Notes: generated by a model from the sequence alone, not told the origin. A DNA stretch of 64,000 nt from Flagellimonas eckloniae (GCF_001413955.1 NZ_LCTZ01000002.1:3148501-3212500), one strand, 5' to 3'. Shown: positions 34,586 through 44,014, numbered from the stretch's first letter. Translations and numbers: made by a program.

Positions 34586-35305
34586 ATGCAAGTTACCACA
34601 AAAGCTATTGTGCTCTCTTCTTTAAAATATGGCGATACAAGTCTCATTGTTAAGGCATATACAGCTTCTGATGGATTAAAATCATACTTGTTGAAAGGAG
34701 TGTTGACATCGAAAAGAGGTAAGGTTAAAGCAGCCTATTTTCTTCCATTGATGCAGTTGGAAATTGTTGCCAACCATAGAAACAAGGGAACATTGGAAAG
34801 TATAAAAGAGGTTAAGGTTGCAAGTCCATATAAATCCCTTCACACAGACATTATAAAAAATAGTATGGTACTTTTTTTGGCCGAAATGTTGTCAAACAGT
34901 ATTCAAGAACAAGAACAGGATATGAGCTTGTTCAACTATTTGGAATATGCGTTGTTTTGGTTGGACGAGGACAGTTCAATTTCAAATTTTCATCTACTTT
35001 TTTTAATTAACCTTACCAAATATTTGGGATTTTATCCTGACACATCGTTTCAAAATGCGCCGTATTTTGATTTATTGGAAGGTAGTTTTAGTATGACGCC
35101 CACGTTGAACCTACAAATAGAAGGGGAGCATTTAAAAAATTTCAAACACTTTTTGGGCATAAATTTTGATGCACTTAAAACAATACAAATCAACAAGCCT
35201 CACCGACAAGAACTTTTAAAAATGGTCATTCTTTATTTTGAATTACATTTGCACGGATTTAGAAAGCCCAAGTCCTTAGCGGTCTTAAATGCAGTATTTG
35301 AGTAG
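34586..35305 (+). CDS. recO: DNA repair protein RecO
   Basis: 239 residues. The N-terminal OB fold is evident (AIVLSSLKYGDTSLIVKAYT, GKVKAAYFLPLMQLE). The C-terminal helical half has 'LTKYLGFYPD'. The usual C-terminal zinc-finger Cys residues are lacking, as in other Bacteroidota. It loads RecA at gaps together with RecR. The TonB receptor gene begins one base after its stop codon. Confidence 0.85.
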   Translation: MQVTTKAIVLSSLKYGDTSLIVKAYTASDGLKSYLLKGVLTSKRGKVKAAYFLPLMQLEIVANHRNKGTLESIKEVKVASPYKSLHTDIIKNSMVLFLAEMLSNSIQEQEQDMSLFNYLEYALFWLDEDSSISNFHLLFLINLTKYLGFYPDTSFQNAPYFDLLEGSFSMTPTLNLQIEGEHLKNFKHFLGINFDALKTIQINKPHRQELLKMVILYFELHLHGFRKPKSLAVLNAVFE

Positions 35306-35306
35306 T

Positions 35307-37721
35307 ATGCGCAACACAGGTCTCATCCTCTTTTTCTTACTGTTCTCCTTAACTGTTTTTGCTCAAGAAATTACGGTTCTGGATGCTGATACAGGCAACC
35401 CTGTGGCCAACGTAGCCCTATACAATAAAGATAAATCCAAAACGGCGGTATCCGACTTTAACGGTAAAAGTGATCTAGCTGTTTTTTCGAGGAACGAGAA
35501 GATTATTTTTAAACACATTAGCTACGAAGTCTTCACTACAACAAAGGCAAGATTAACCAAAAAGGGTAACCGAGTTTACCTAACTTTAAAACCAGAAGAA
35601 CTAATGGAGGTGGTGATGTCGGTTTCCAAGTGGGAACAGCAAAAGAAGGACATTCCCCAAAAAATAGAGTCAATTAATGCCCGTTCCATATCATTTACAG
35701 CTCCACAAACTGCTGCAGATTTGTTGCAGACCAGTGGGAAAGTGTTTGTGCAAAAAAGCCAGTTGGGAGGTGGTAGCCCCATGATTAGGGGTTTTGCCAC
35801 GAACAGATTGTTACTTTCCGTTGATGGGGTCCGCATGAACAATGCCATTTTTAGGGGAGGAAATATTCAAAACGTGATTTCCATTGATCCTTTCACTATC
35901 AAAAACACTGAGGTTATTTTTGGTCCCGGATCCGTAATTTATGGAAGTGATGCCATTGGTGGGGTAATGAACTTTTTTACCCACAAACCTCGTTTCTCTT
36001 TTACCGATAGTCTTACATTTTCTGGAAATGTGAACTATAGATTTTCCTCTGCAAACAATGAAAGCACCTCCCATGTAGATTTTAATTTCGGACAGCAGAA
36101 ATGGGCTTCACATACCAGTTTCACATACAATAACTTCAATGATTTGGCCATGGGTAAAAATGGAAGAGACTCGTATTTGAGGAATAACTATGTTATTAGG
36201 GAAGATAATAGGGATGTGCTAGTAACCAATTCCGATCCAAGAAAGCAGGTAACAACAGGTTATGACCAAATCAACTTTTTACAAAAATTCACGTATAAAC
36301 CAAATAACACTTGGAACTATGATTTAGGCCTTTATTACTCAGAAACGTCGGATTATTCACGATATGACAGATTGATTAGGCCCAATGACGAAGGAGATGG
36401 GTTACGTTCGGCAGAGTGGTTCTATGGACCACAAAAATGGTTCATGGGAAATTTTCAAATCACCAAAAAAGGAAAGAGCAAGTTTTATGACGGGGTAAAA
36501 TTAACTACCGCATATCAACATTTTCAAGAAAGTAGGAACAATAGGGATTTTCAAGAACCAGAACGATACACAACCCAAGAAAAAGTGGATGCCCTATCCA
36601 TTAATCTTGATTTTGAAAACAAAAAAATAGGAGATTTACGCTTATATTATGGGGCTGAGTATATTTTCAACAAAGTAAATTCAGAAGGAAGTCTAGAAAA
36701 TATTGAAACCAATGTGATTTCAGGAGCTGCATCGCGTTACCCAGATGGATCCACTTGGCAAACAATGGCGGCGTATATTAATGGGGAGTATAAATTAAAA
36801 CCAAATTTTACATTGTTATCTGGGGTTCGTTATAGTCAAGTTTGGGTTGATGCCCAATTTGACACCACCTATTACCCATTTCCTTTTGATGAAGCCGATA
36901 TTATAACCGGAGCGTTTACTGGAAGTGTTGGTTTTAGTTGGTTTCCAAAAGCAGATTTTCAAATTACATTGAATGGTTCCACAGGTTTTAGGGCGCCTAA
37001 TATAGATGATATAGGAAAAATATTTGATTCAGAACCCGGGTCCGTTGTAGTTCCAAACCCCAATTTGGAACCTGAATATGCATACAACGGAGAATTGGGT
37101 TTTAGAAAGAATATTAAAAACAAGCTGGTTTTAAAAGGAGCAACTTTTTATAGCTATTTGGTAGATGCATTGGTGAGACGGGATTTTGAGTTTAATGGAG
37201 AAACTGAAATTTTATACAAAGGCGAATTAAGTAATGTTCAAGCAATTCAAAATGCTGCAAAAGCATATGTATATGGTTTTGAGTTTGGTTTGGAAGCCTT
37301 TTTTAATGAGAATTGGTCCCTTTCTTCAAATTTAACCCTTACCGAAGGAATAGAAGAAGATGATAGTGGTGTTGATTCTGCTGCAAGGCATGTTGCACCC
37401 ACCTTTGGTGATGTTCATTTGGTTTGGCAAGATCAGAAACTAAAGGCAGATTTGTTTTTGAACTATAATGGGGAAATCAGTAATGATGATTTGGCATTGT
37501 CAGAACAGAGCAAAGATTATATTTATGCCACAGATACCAATGGCAATCCATTTTCCCCTTCCTGGCACACCCTTAACTTTAGGTCTCAATATCAAATATC
37601 CAACGCTTTAAAAACAACATTAAGTTTAGAAAATTTTACTGATCAAAGGTACAGGACCTATTCCTCTGGAATTATTGCTCCTGGAATCAATCTCATATTG
37701 GGCTTGGGATATAGTTTTTAA
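35307..37721 (+). CDS. TonB-dependent receptor
   Basis: 804 residues from the ATG at 35307, directly after the recO stop, with a signal peptide (MRNTGLILFFLLFSLTVFAQ). A carboxypeptidase-regulatory-like domain (about 22-100) precedes a plug domain (about 115-230; LLQTSGKVFVQKSQLGGGSP, GPGSVIYGSDAIGGVMNF) and a beta-barrel to the C-terminus, ending in Phe. Such receptors import siderophores, vitamin B12 or other ligands, powered by TonB. The plug phrase is close to iron-complex receptors (FepA/BtuB-like). Co-transcription with recO is likely but functionally unrelated. It ends at the 40-base palindromic terminator. Confidence 0.88.
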   Translation: MRNTGLILFFLLFSLTVFAQEITVLDADTGNPVANVALYNKDKSKTAVSDFNGKSDLAVFSRNEKIIFKHISYEVFTTTKARLTKKGNRVYLTLKPEELMEVVMSVSKWEQQKKDIPQKIESINARSISFTAPQTAADLLQTSGKVFVQKSQLGGGSPMIRGFATNRLLLSVDGVRMNNAIFRGGNIQNVISIDPFTIKNTEVIFGPGSVIYGSDAIGGVMNFFTHKPRFSFTDSLTFSGNVNYRFSSANNESTSHVDFNFGQQKWASHTSFTYNNFNDLAMGKNGRDSYLRNNYVIREDNRDVLVTNSDPRKQVTTGYDQINFLQKFTYKPNNTWNYDLGLYYSETSDYSRYDRLIRPNDEGDGLRSAEWFYGPQKWFMGNFQITKKGKSKFYDGVKLTTAYQHFQESRNNRDFQEPERYTTQEKVDALSINLDFENKKIGDLRLYYGAEYIFNKVNSEGSLENIETNVISGAASRYPDGSTWQTMAAYINGEYKLKPNFTLLSGVRYSQVWVDAQFDTTYYPFPFDEADIITGAFTGSVGFSWFPKADFQITLNGSTGFRAPNIDDIGKIFDSEPGSVVVPNPNLEPEYAYNGELGFRKNIKNKLVLKGATFYSYLVDALVRRDFEFNGETEILYKGELSNVQAIQNAAKAYVYGFEFGLEAFFNENWSLSSNLTLTEGIEEDDSGVDSAARHVAPTFGDVHLVWQDQKLKADLFLNYNGEISNDDLALSEQSKDYIYATDTNGNPFSPSWHTLNFRSQYQISNALKTTLSLENFTDQRYRTYSSGIIAPGINLILGLGYSF

Positions 37722-37760
37722 AAACAAAAGGGCTTGGAAATTTCCAAGCCCTTTTGTTTT
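37721..37760. terminator. Forty-base perfect palindromic terminator
   Basis: Twenty bases on each side of 37740/37741 are exact inverse complements (AAAACAAAAGGGCTTGGAAA and its complement), giving a loop-free 20-bp hairpin with T-rich ends on both strands. It serves the TonB receptor and the convergent lipoprotein gene. Confidence 0.9.
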
Positions 37761-37773
37761 AAGGTAAAAGAAA

Positions 37774-38127
37774 TTAATGATCTAATTTATCCTTGGCATC
37801 CTCTGCAACCTTTTTAAGGTCGTCAGCGGTTTCATTAGCAGCATCTTTTGCATTTTCACCCATTTCTTTGGCTTTGTCCATGGTCTCTTCACCAGCCTTT
37901 TTAATACTGTCCAATGCCTGGCTTCCGGCCTCTTTCATTTCCTCACCGGCTTCTTCCATAGCCTCTTTGGCATCCTCTGCTGCCTCTTTTAGGTCATCAC
38001 CAGCTTCTTCAAGGGAATCTGCCGCTTCTTCGGTTGCTGCTTTGGCCTTGTCAGCGGCTTCTTTGCATGACATCATTGTAGATATCGACAAAGACAATGC
38101 AATTACTGTAATTACTACTTTTTTCAT
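37774..38127 (-). CDS. LEA-like, highly charged coiled-coil lipoprotein
   Basis: 117 residues from the ATG at 38127. The signal ends STMMSC (Cys21 lipid anchor). The mature part (about 22-117) is a helical repeat of Ala, Glu, Lys, Asp such as AADKAKAATEEAADSLEEAG, spaced like LEA/apolipoprotein-type amphipathic helices. Such proteins may protect against desiccation or act as spacers; both are inference. An upstream in-frame ATG (38187) would hide the signal. Low-complexity repeats make homology searches unreliable. Confidence 0.72.
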   Translation of the reverse strand: MKKVVITVIALSLSISTMMSCKEAADKAKAATEEAADSLEEAGDDLKEAAEDAKEAMEEAGEEMKEAGSQALDSIKKAGEETMDKAKEMGENAKDAANETADDLKKVAEDAKDKLDH

Positions 38128-38265
38128 ATAATATGGTTTAGTGTTAATTCCGTTAAGATATGGATTTTGGAGGAAATGGGGATTCATGGGGTATCATATT
38201 TAGGTTAAGCAGGTTAAGGAAATTCAAATACATGATTTGTAAGGCAATAATTCCATCTAAATTTT

Positions 38266-38273
38266 TAATTTTG
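38266..38273 (+). promoter_or_regulatory. -7 element of ileS
   Basis: TAATTTTG fits TAnnTTTG, 35 bases before the ileS ATG. A -33 element is not clear (TTTG at 38236-38239 lies too far away). Confidence 0.4.
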
Positions 38274-38307
38274 CAAACTTGGAATTCTAGAAGAAGTAGG
38301 AGAAAAT

Positions 38308-41300
38308 ATGAAGTTTGCGGAATATAAAGGATTGAATTTACCCAAAGTATCGGAAGAAGTTTTGAACTTTTGGAAGGACAATCAAATTTTTGAAAAAAGT
38401 ATTTCCACCAGAGCGGGGAAAGAAAGCTACGTGTTTTACGAAGGGCCACCTTCTGCAAACGGAATGCCTGGAATTCACCATGTAATGGCGCGTACCATCA
38501 AGGATATCTTTCCGAGGTATAAAACCATGAAGGGATATCAGGTAAAACGAAAAGCTGGATGGGACACCCATGGATTACCTATTGAAATTGGTGTAGAGAA
38601 AGAGCTTGGTATTACCAAGGAAGATATTGGCAAAAAGATTTCAGTAGAAGAATATAACGCAGCCTGTAAAAAAGCGGTCATGCGCTATACAGATGTCTGG
38701 AATGAAATGACCGAGAAAATAGGCTATTGGGTAGATATGGATGACCCATACATTACCTATAAACCTAAATATATGGAATCTGTTTGGTGGTTGCTAAAAC
38801 AGATTTATGATAAAGGCCTTATCTATAAAGGATATACCATTCAACCGTATTCGCCAAAGGCGGGTACGGGATTAAGTTCCCACGAGTTGAATCAACCTGG
38901 AACGTATCAGGATGTTACGGACACAACTGTTACAGCTCAATTTAAGGCTGTTGAAAGCACATTGCCTGAGTTCTTAAAAAAGTTTGACCATTTGCACTTT
39001 TTGGCTTGGACAACTACTCCTTGGACACTCCCCAGTAATACAGCGTTAACCGTTGGATCAAAAATTGATTATGTAGTAGTAGCTACTTATAATCAATACA
39101 CGTTTCAACCGACACATGTAATTCTTGCCAAAAATTTAGTAGGGAAACAATTTGGAGGAAAGTTTGAAGAAACTGATGATGTTTCGGTGCTTTCCAGTTT
39201 TTCTAAAGAAAATAAGAAAATACCATTCTTGATTGCTGCGGAATGCAAAGGCGAAGATTTGCTGGGAATTCAATATGAACAATTGCTTCCATATACCCAA
39301 CCGTATCAAAATCCAGAAAATGCTTACAGGGTTATAGCAGGAGATTTTGTTACCACAGAAGATGGAACTGGAATAGTACATACCGCGCCCACTTTTGGTG
39401 CTGATGATGCCTTGGTGGCAAAACAAGCAAAACCTGCAGTTCCACCAATGTTGGTGTTGGATGAAAACAACAATCCAGTTCCGTTAGTCGATTTACAGGG
39501 AAGGTTTAGACCAGAACTTGGAGAATTTGCGGGCAAGTACGTGAAGAACGAATACTATGCAGATGATGCGATTCCAGAGAAGTCTGTTGACGTTGAAATT
39601 GCCATCAAACTAAAAGAAGAGAACAAGGCATTTAAGGTAGAGAAGTATGTGCACAGTTACCCAAACTGCTGGCGTACGGACAAGCCGATTTTATACTATC
39701 CATTGGATTCTTGGTTTATCAAGGTTACGGATGTTAAAGACCGTATGTTCGAGTTGAACCAAAGCATCAACTGGAAGCCAAAAGCCACTGGTGAGGGTCG
39801 ATTTGGAAACTGGTTGGCCAATGCCAACGATTGGAACCTTTCCCGTTCCCGTTATTGGGGAATTCCACTCCCTATTTGGCGCACTGAGGATGGGAAGGAA
39901 GAAATGATGATTGGATCTGTAGCGGAATTGAAGTCCGAAATGGAAAAAGCTGTTGAAGCAGGAGTCCTTGAAAAAGACCTTTTCGAAGATTTTATTGTAG
40001 GAGACAATAGTGAATCCAACTATGATAAAATCGATTTACATAAAAATATTGTAGATCAGATTACTTTGGTATCCCCATCGAGAAAACCCATGAAAAGGGA
40101 ATCTGATTTAATTGATGTTTGGTTTGATAGTGGCTCCATGCCTTATGCACAATGGCATTACCCGTTTGAAAATAAAGAGCTAATTGATGGTGGTGTTGCA
40201 TTCCCAGCAAACTTTATTGCAGAAGGAGTAGACCAGACAAGAGGGTGGTTCTATACCTTGCATGCCATTGCCACTATGGTTTTCGATACCGTTTCCTATA
40301 AGAATGTAGTATCGAACGGATTGGTGTTGGACAAGGAAGGAAAGAAGATGTCCAAGCGTTTGGGGAATGCCGTTGATCCGTTTAAAGTGCTTCCGGAACA
40401 CGGAGCGGATGCCACGCGTTGGTATATGATTTCCAATGCAAATCCATGGGACAATTTGAAATTTGATATGGATGGAATTGTTGAAGTGAAACGGAAATTT
40501 TTCGGCACACTTTATAATACCTATTCCTTCATGGCATTATATGCCAACATTGATGAGTTTGATTATTCAGAGGCAGACATTGCATTAAAAGATAGGCCAG
40601 AAATAGATCAATGGATTTTATCGGAACTGCATTCACTGATTCAAAAAGTAGATGAAACCTACGATGATTATGAGGCGACAAAAGCGGCTCGAATGATTTC
40701 TGACTTTGTGCAAGAAAACTTGAGCAACTGGTATGTGAGACTATGTAGAAGACGTTTCTGGAAGGGAGATTACCAACAGGATAAAATCTCCGCATATCAA
40801 ACATTATACACTTGCTTGTCCACCGTAGCAAAATTATCGGCTCCTATTGCCCCCTTTTTTATGGATCGGTTGTACAAGGATTTAGATGCTACAACAAAAA
40901 AAGAGGGTTTTGAAAGTGTTCATTTAGCAGATTTTCCAGTTTCTAATCAAGGAATAATCAACAAGAAATTGGAACGCAAAATGCAGTTGGCGCAAAAAAT
41001 TTCCTCTTTGGTCTTGTCCATTCGCCAAAAAGAAAAGATCAAGGTGCGTCAGCCATTGCAAAAAATAATGATTCCTATTTTGGATGATGAACAGAAAGCA
41101 GATATTGGAGCGGTTTCAGATTTAATAAAATCAGAAGTAAACGTAAAAGAAATAGAGTTGCTTGACGATGCTTCAGGAATTTTGGTGAAACAAATCAAAC
41201 CTAATTTTAAGGTTTTGGGGCCAAGATTTGGGAAGGACATGAAGGCTATTGCTGCTGCTGTAAATCAGTTGGGTCAAGAGGATATCCAAAAAATTGAGCG

Positions 41301-41706
41301 AGAAGGCGAATTAATGCTTGCTTTGGAAAATAAAAGTATTATTTTACAGTTAACTGATGTGGACATCAGCTCACAAGATATTGAAGGTTGGTTGGTAGCA
41401 AGTTCTGGCGCGTTAACAGTAGCTTTGGATGTAACCATAGACGAAAACCTAAGAAAAGAGGGCATTGCAAGAGAACTTGTAAATAGAATTCAAAACCTTA
41501 GAAAGGAATCTGGGTTTGAAGTTACTGATAGAATAGATATAAAAATATTGAAAGACGGTTTTGTGGAAAGTGCGGTTTCCAGTAATGAAGATTATATTAA
41601 AACAGAAACCTTGACCGCTGAACTGAATTTTGAGGAAAAATTAGATAAAGGTATAGCTATTGCCTTTGATGAAGTAAATACAAAATTGTTTATCCAAAAA
41701 CATTAG
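38308..41706 (+). CDS. ileS: Isoleucyl-tRNA synthetase with GIHH signature
   Basis: 1132 residues, class Ia synthetase, charging tRNA-Ile with isoleucine. The KMSKR loop lies at residues 680-684 (KKMSKRLGN). The class I HIGH motif, expected after NGMP, reads GIHH (55-58) instead of HIGH. Length and the lack of a C-terminal zinc block point to the eukaryote-like (IleRS2) type. A GXHH swap has been described in IleRS2 and linked to very high mupirocin resistance; whether this enzyme is resistant is not shown here. The DksA-like gene follows after three bases. Confidence 0.93.
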   Translation: MKFAEYKGLNLPKVSEEVLNFWKDNQIFEKSISTRAGKESYVFYEGPPSANGMPGIHHVMARTIKDIFPRYKTMKGYQVKRKAGWDTHGLPIEIGVEKELGITKEDIGKKISVEEYNAACKKAVMRYTDVWNEMTEKIGYWVDMDDPYITYKPKYMESVWWLLKQIYDKGLIYKGYTIQPYSPKAGTGLSSHELNQPGTYQDVTDTTVTAQFKAVESTLPEFLKKFDHLHFLAWTTTPWTLPSNTALTVGSKIDYVVVATYNQYTFQPTHVILAKNLVGKQFGGKFEETDDVSVLSSFSKENKKIPFLIAAECKGEDLLGIQYEQLLPYTQPYQNPENAYRVIAGDFVTTEDGTGIVHTAPTFGADDALVAKQAKPAVPPMLVLDENNNPVPLVDLQGRFRPELGEFAGKYVKNEYYADDAIPEKSVDVEIAIKLKEENKAFKVEKYVHSYPNCWRTDKPILYYPLDSWFIKVTDVKDRMFELNQSINWKPKATGEGRFGNWLANANDWNLSRSRYWGIPLPIWRTEDGKEEMMIGSVAELKSEMEKAVEAGVLEKDLFEDFIVGDNSESNYDKIDLHKNIVDQITLVSPSRKPMKRESDLIDVWFDSGSMPYAQWHYPFENKELIDGGVAFPANFIAEGVDQTRGWFYTLHAIATMVFDTVSYKNVVSNGLVLDKEGKKMSKRLGNAVDPFKVLPEHGADATRWYMISNANPWDNLKFDMDGIVEVKRKFFGTLYNTYSFMALYANIDEFDYSEADIALKDRPEIDQWILSELHSLIQKVDETYDDYEATKAARMISDFVQENLSNWYVRLCRRRFWKGDYQQDKISAYQTLYTCLSTVAKLSAPIAPFFMDRLYKDLDATTKKEGFESVHLADFPVSNQGIINKKLERKMQLAQKISSLVLSIRQKEKIKVRQPLQKIMIPILDDEQKADIGAVSDLIKSEVNVKEIELLDDASGILVKQIKPNFKVLGPRFGKDMKAIAAAVNQLGQEDIQKIEREGELMLALENKSIILQLTDVDISSQDIEGWLVASSGALTVALDVTIDENLRKEGIARELVNRIQNLRKESGFEVTDRIDIKILKDGFVESAVSSNEDYIKTETLTAELNFEEKLDKGIAIAFDEVNTKLFIQKH

Positions 41707-41709
41707 AAC

Positions 41710-42093
41710 ATGGCACAAGATTTAAAAGTAAGATACTCGGATAAAGATCTAGGAGAGTTTAGAAAGTTAATTGAAGAAAAAATAGATAAGGCCAACCAAC
41801 ATTTAGAGCTACTTAAAAGTGCATACATGAATGATGGCAATAATGGTACAGATGATACCTCACCAACATTTAAAGCTTTTGAGGAGGGTTCCGCTACCAT
41901 GAGTAAGGAGGCCAATACACAGTTGGCAATTCGCCAAGAAAAATTCATAAGGGATTTAAAGAATGCATTGCTTAGAATAGAGAACAAAACCTATGGTATT
42001 TGCCGCGTAACAGGAAAGTTAATCAATAAGGAACGATTAAAATTAGTTCCGCATGCTACCTTAAGCATAGAGGCAAAAAACATGCAGAAATAA
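41710..42093 (+). CDS. TraR/DksA-like protein with degenerate zinc finger
   Basis: 127 residues. A coiled-coil N-terminal half is followed by YGICRVTGKLINKERLKLVPHAT, the DksA zinc-finger region. Of the four canonical Cys residues only Cys98 remains; the others are Thr101, Ser119 and Ala122. This is common in Bacteroidota and suggests a fold stable without zinc. DksA proteins bind RNA polymerase in the secondary channel with ppGpp. Directly downstream of ileS, ending in a terminator. Confidence 0.85.
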   Translation: MAQDLKVRYSDKDLGEFRKLIEEKIDKANQHLELLKSAYMNDGNNGTDDTSPTFKAFEEGSATMSKEANTQLAIRQEKFIRDLKNALLRIENKTYGICRVTGKLINKERLKLVPHATLSIEAKNMQK

Positions 42094-42097
42094 TAAG

Positions 42098-42118
42098 AAC
42101 GCCGCAAGGCGTTTTTTT
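42098..42118 (+). terminator. Intrinsic terminator after the ileS-dksA-like pair
   Basis: AACGCC and GGCGTT around a GCAA tetraloop followed by a T-run. Short but with a stable tetraloop. The next start codon is only a few bases on (42123). Confidence 0.7.
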
Positions 42119-42122
42119 GTTT

Positions 42123-42743
42123 ATGAAAGGGACACTTTTTGTTTTAAGCTTTTTCTGCTTGCTGAATCTTCAAGGCCAAAAATTGGTGAAGAAGGCTTTT
42201 GTAAACAATAGTATATCGTCTATTCAAATAAATTCCCAATACTGTTACCAAGTTAATCTTAATACAGTCAATACGAATGAAATACATATTGAGGCTGAGA
42301 TTGAAGGCGAATATTCCAAGGATTTGGTAATTACAATAGAAGAAAATAAAACTACGGTTTTGATAAGTGCAGGATTTCAGCCAAACTTTAACAACCCAAA
42401 TGATAAGTTGAGCGCCCATAAGATAATTTCCATTAAACTGAATGTAACAGTTCCAAATGACAAGCGCGTTTTTGTTTATGGCACAAATAGCAATATAATA
42501 ATGAAGGGGAACTATGAAAATTTAAAGGTGAAACTATTGGATGGAAATTGCTCCATTGATAATGTAGGCGATAGGGTTGAGGTAACCACTCAAAAAGGTA
42601 ATATTTTGCTTGTAACTGATAATGGGAATATAATGGCAGAAAGCACTTATGGTAAAGTTGTAAAAGAGTATATCCCACAAGGACAAAACCAATATAGTTT
42701 GAAGACGATTGAAGGAAATATCAATCTAAGGAAAACGAAATAA
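42123..42743 (+). CDS. Secreted GIN-domain-like (DUF4097/DUF2807) protein
   Basis: 206 residues with a signal peptide (about 1-18). The mature part is a right-handed beta-helix-like array of strand repeats, with 'VYGTNSNIIMKGNYENLKVKLLDGNCSI', the head-GIN/DUF4097 type. Typical of Bacteroidota surface or periplasmic proteins of unknown function. The start lies within the transcript downstream of a terminator, so it must have its own promoter or depend on readthrough. Confidence 0.7.
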   Translation: MKGTLFVLSFFCLLNLQGQKLVKKAFVNNSISSIQINSQYCYQVNLNTVNTNEIHIEAEIEGEYSKDLVITIEENKTTVLISAGFQPNFNNPNDKLSAHKIISIKLNVTVPNDKRVFVYGTNSNIIMKGNYENLKVKLLDGNCSIDNVGDRVEVTTQKGNILLVTDNGNIMAESTYGKVVKEYIPQGQNQYSLKTIEGNINLRKTK

Positions 42744-42749
42744 TATCCA

Positions 42750-42757
42750 TACTTTTG
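42750..42757 (+). promoter_or_regulatory. -7 element of lspA
   Basis: TACTTTTG fits TAnnTTTG and lies 19 bases before the lspA ATG at 42777. Confidence 0.5.
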
Positions 42758-42776
42758 CGCAATCTGTTTTAAAGAC

Positions 42777-43409
42777 ATGAATTTAAAGAAGTCCCTCATA
42801 ATCATTGTATTGGTCTTGCTTATAGATCAAATAAGTAAAGTTTACGTAAAAACCCATTTTTTCCTTGGGGAACCTTTTGAAGTTTTTAGTTGGTTTAAGA
42901 TATTGTTTATAGAAAATGAAGGAGCAGCATGGGGTACCAAACTTAGTGATTTGCTTCCCATATCGGAATCTGTTGGAAAGTTGGTTCTAACTATTTTTAG
43001 ACTTTTCGCCATTTTTGGAATCGGGTATTGGTTATGGGATATCATAAAGAAACAATCCCCCAAAACTTTGATTTTGGCAGTTTCCCTCATATTTGCAGGA
43101 GCAATGGGAAACATCATCGATTCTGTTTTTTACGGGATGATTTTTGATCACAGCAATAGCCAAGTTGCAACACTGTTTTCTGACGAACCTTACGGAAAAC
43201 TGTTTTATGGAAAAGTAGTTGATATGCTTTACTTTCCATTGATAGATGCCACATGGCCAGAATGGGTGCCTTCTGTTGGTGGGAGTCGTTTTCGTTTTTT
43301 TGAACCGGTTTTTAATATTGCGGATACGGCAATCAGCACTGGTGTGGGAATATTGATTGTATTCAACAAAAAAGCCTTTCCAAAACAGGACAAGCCAACA
43401 GAAGATTAA
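42777..43409 (+). CDS. lspA: Lipoprotein signal peptidase
   Basis: 210 residues with four membrane segments. It cleaves the signal of prolipoproteins before the lipid-modified Cys. The catalytic Asp pair is Asp115 (GNIIDSVFYG) and Asp183 (NIADTAIS). Between them is an insertion of about 45 residues (120-170), longer than in E. coli LspA but usual in Bacteroidota. The many lipoproteins in the window are its likely substrates. The stop overlaps that of the convergent cyclo-ligase gene by four bases. Confidence 0.92.
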   Translation: MNLKKSLIIIVLVLLIDQISKVYVKTHFFLGEPFEVFSWFKILFIENEGAAWGTKLSDLLPISESVGKLVLTIFRLFAIFGIGYWLWDIIKKQSPKTLILAVSLIFAGAMGNIIDSVFYGMIFDHSNSQVATLFSDEPYGKLFYGKVVDMLYFPLIDATWPEWVPSVGGSRFRFFEPVFNIADTAISTGVGILIVFNKKAFPKQDKPTED

Positions 43410-43966
43410 AATTTATAAACCCTTTTTGGGGTAATACAGTAATCCAATTTTACATCGTTTTTGTGAATGTCACTGATGCTTTCCTCAGCTTCGAAGAGGG
43501 AAAGTCCAATTTTAATGGTTTCGGGTCTACATTTCAGCAAGAACGTATCGTAATAGCCTTTTCCATAGCCAACACGATTCCCTTTTCCATCAAAAGCTAG
43601 CAATGGAACAAAAACAACATCTACTTGGTTCTCTGGAATCTTAATGCCATCCACGGGTTCTGGAATTTGCCACTTATTTTTCTTGAAAGTTGTGTTATCG
43701 GTCAATAGATAGTTTTTCATTGAATTTTCACCAGTAATCTTAGGGATAACAACATTTTTATCTTTCCCTTGAAGAAGCGTCATAATTGGAAGGGTATCAA
43801 CTTCTTTGTTTTCTTCAATACTTAGAAAAAGGTGGAAATAAAAAAAATCCCATATAGGGATTTGGAGGACATGATTTGATAAAAGTATACTGTAATTTGA
43901 GATTTCCGAAGAGTTAAACTCGTCTCTCAAATTTTTATATTTTTTTCTTAGTTCATGCTTCAACAT
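43406..43966 (-). CDS. 5-formyltetrahydrofolate cyclo-ligase
   Basis: 186 residues. The enzyme turns 5-formyl-THF into 5,10-methenyl-THF with ATP. GNRVGYGKGYYD (about 132-143) is the ATP-binding signature and 'RKKYKNLRDEF' the N-terminal basic helix. Length matches the family. Its upstream region is the gene-poor stretch 43967-44572. Confidence 0.9.
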   Translation of the reverse strand: MLKHELRKKYKNLRDEFNSSEISNYSILLSNHVLQIPIWDFFYFHLFLSIEENKEVDTLPIMTLLQGKDKNVVIPKITGENSMKNYLLTDNTTFKKNKWQIPEPVDGIKIPENQVDVVFVPLLAFDGKGNRVGYGKGYYDTFLLKCRPETIKIGLSLFEAEESISDIHKNDVKLDYCITPKRVYKF

Positions 43967-44014
43967 CTAGTGTTGAAAGTTTTTGAGGTGGTTGTCTTGG
44001 GGAAACTTATTTTT

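Noticed and set aside
37793..38131. A 112-residue plus-strand frame rich in Ser and Ala
   Set aside because: It is the antisense of the repetitive LEA-like lipoprotein; such complementary low-complexity frames arise by chance.
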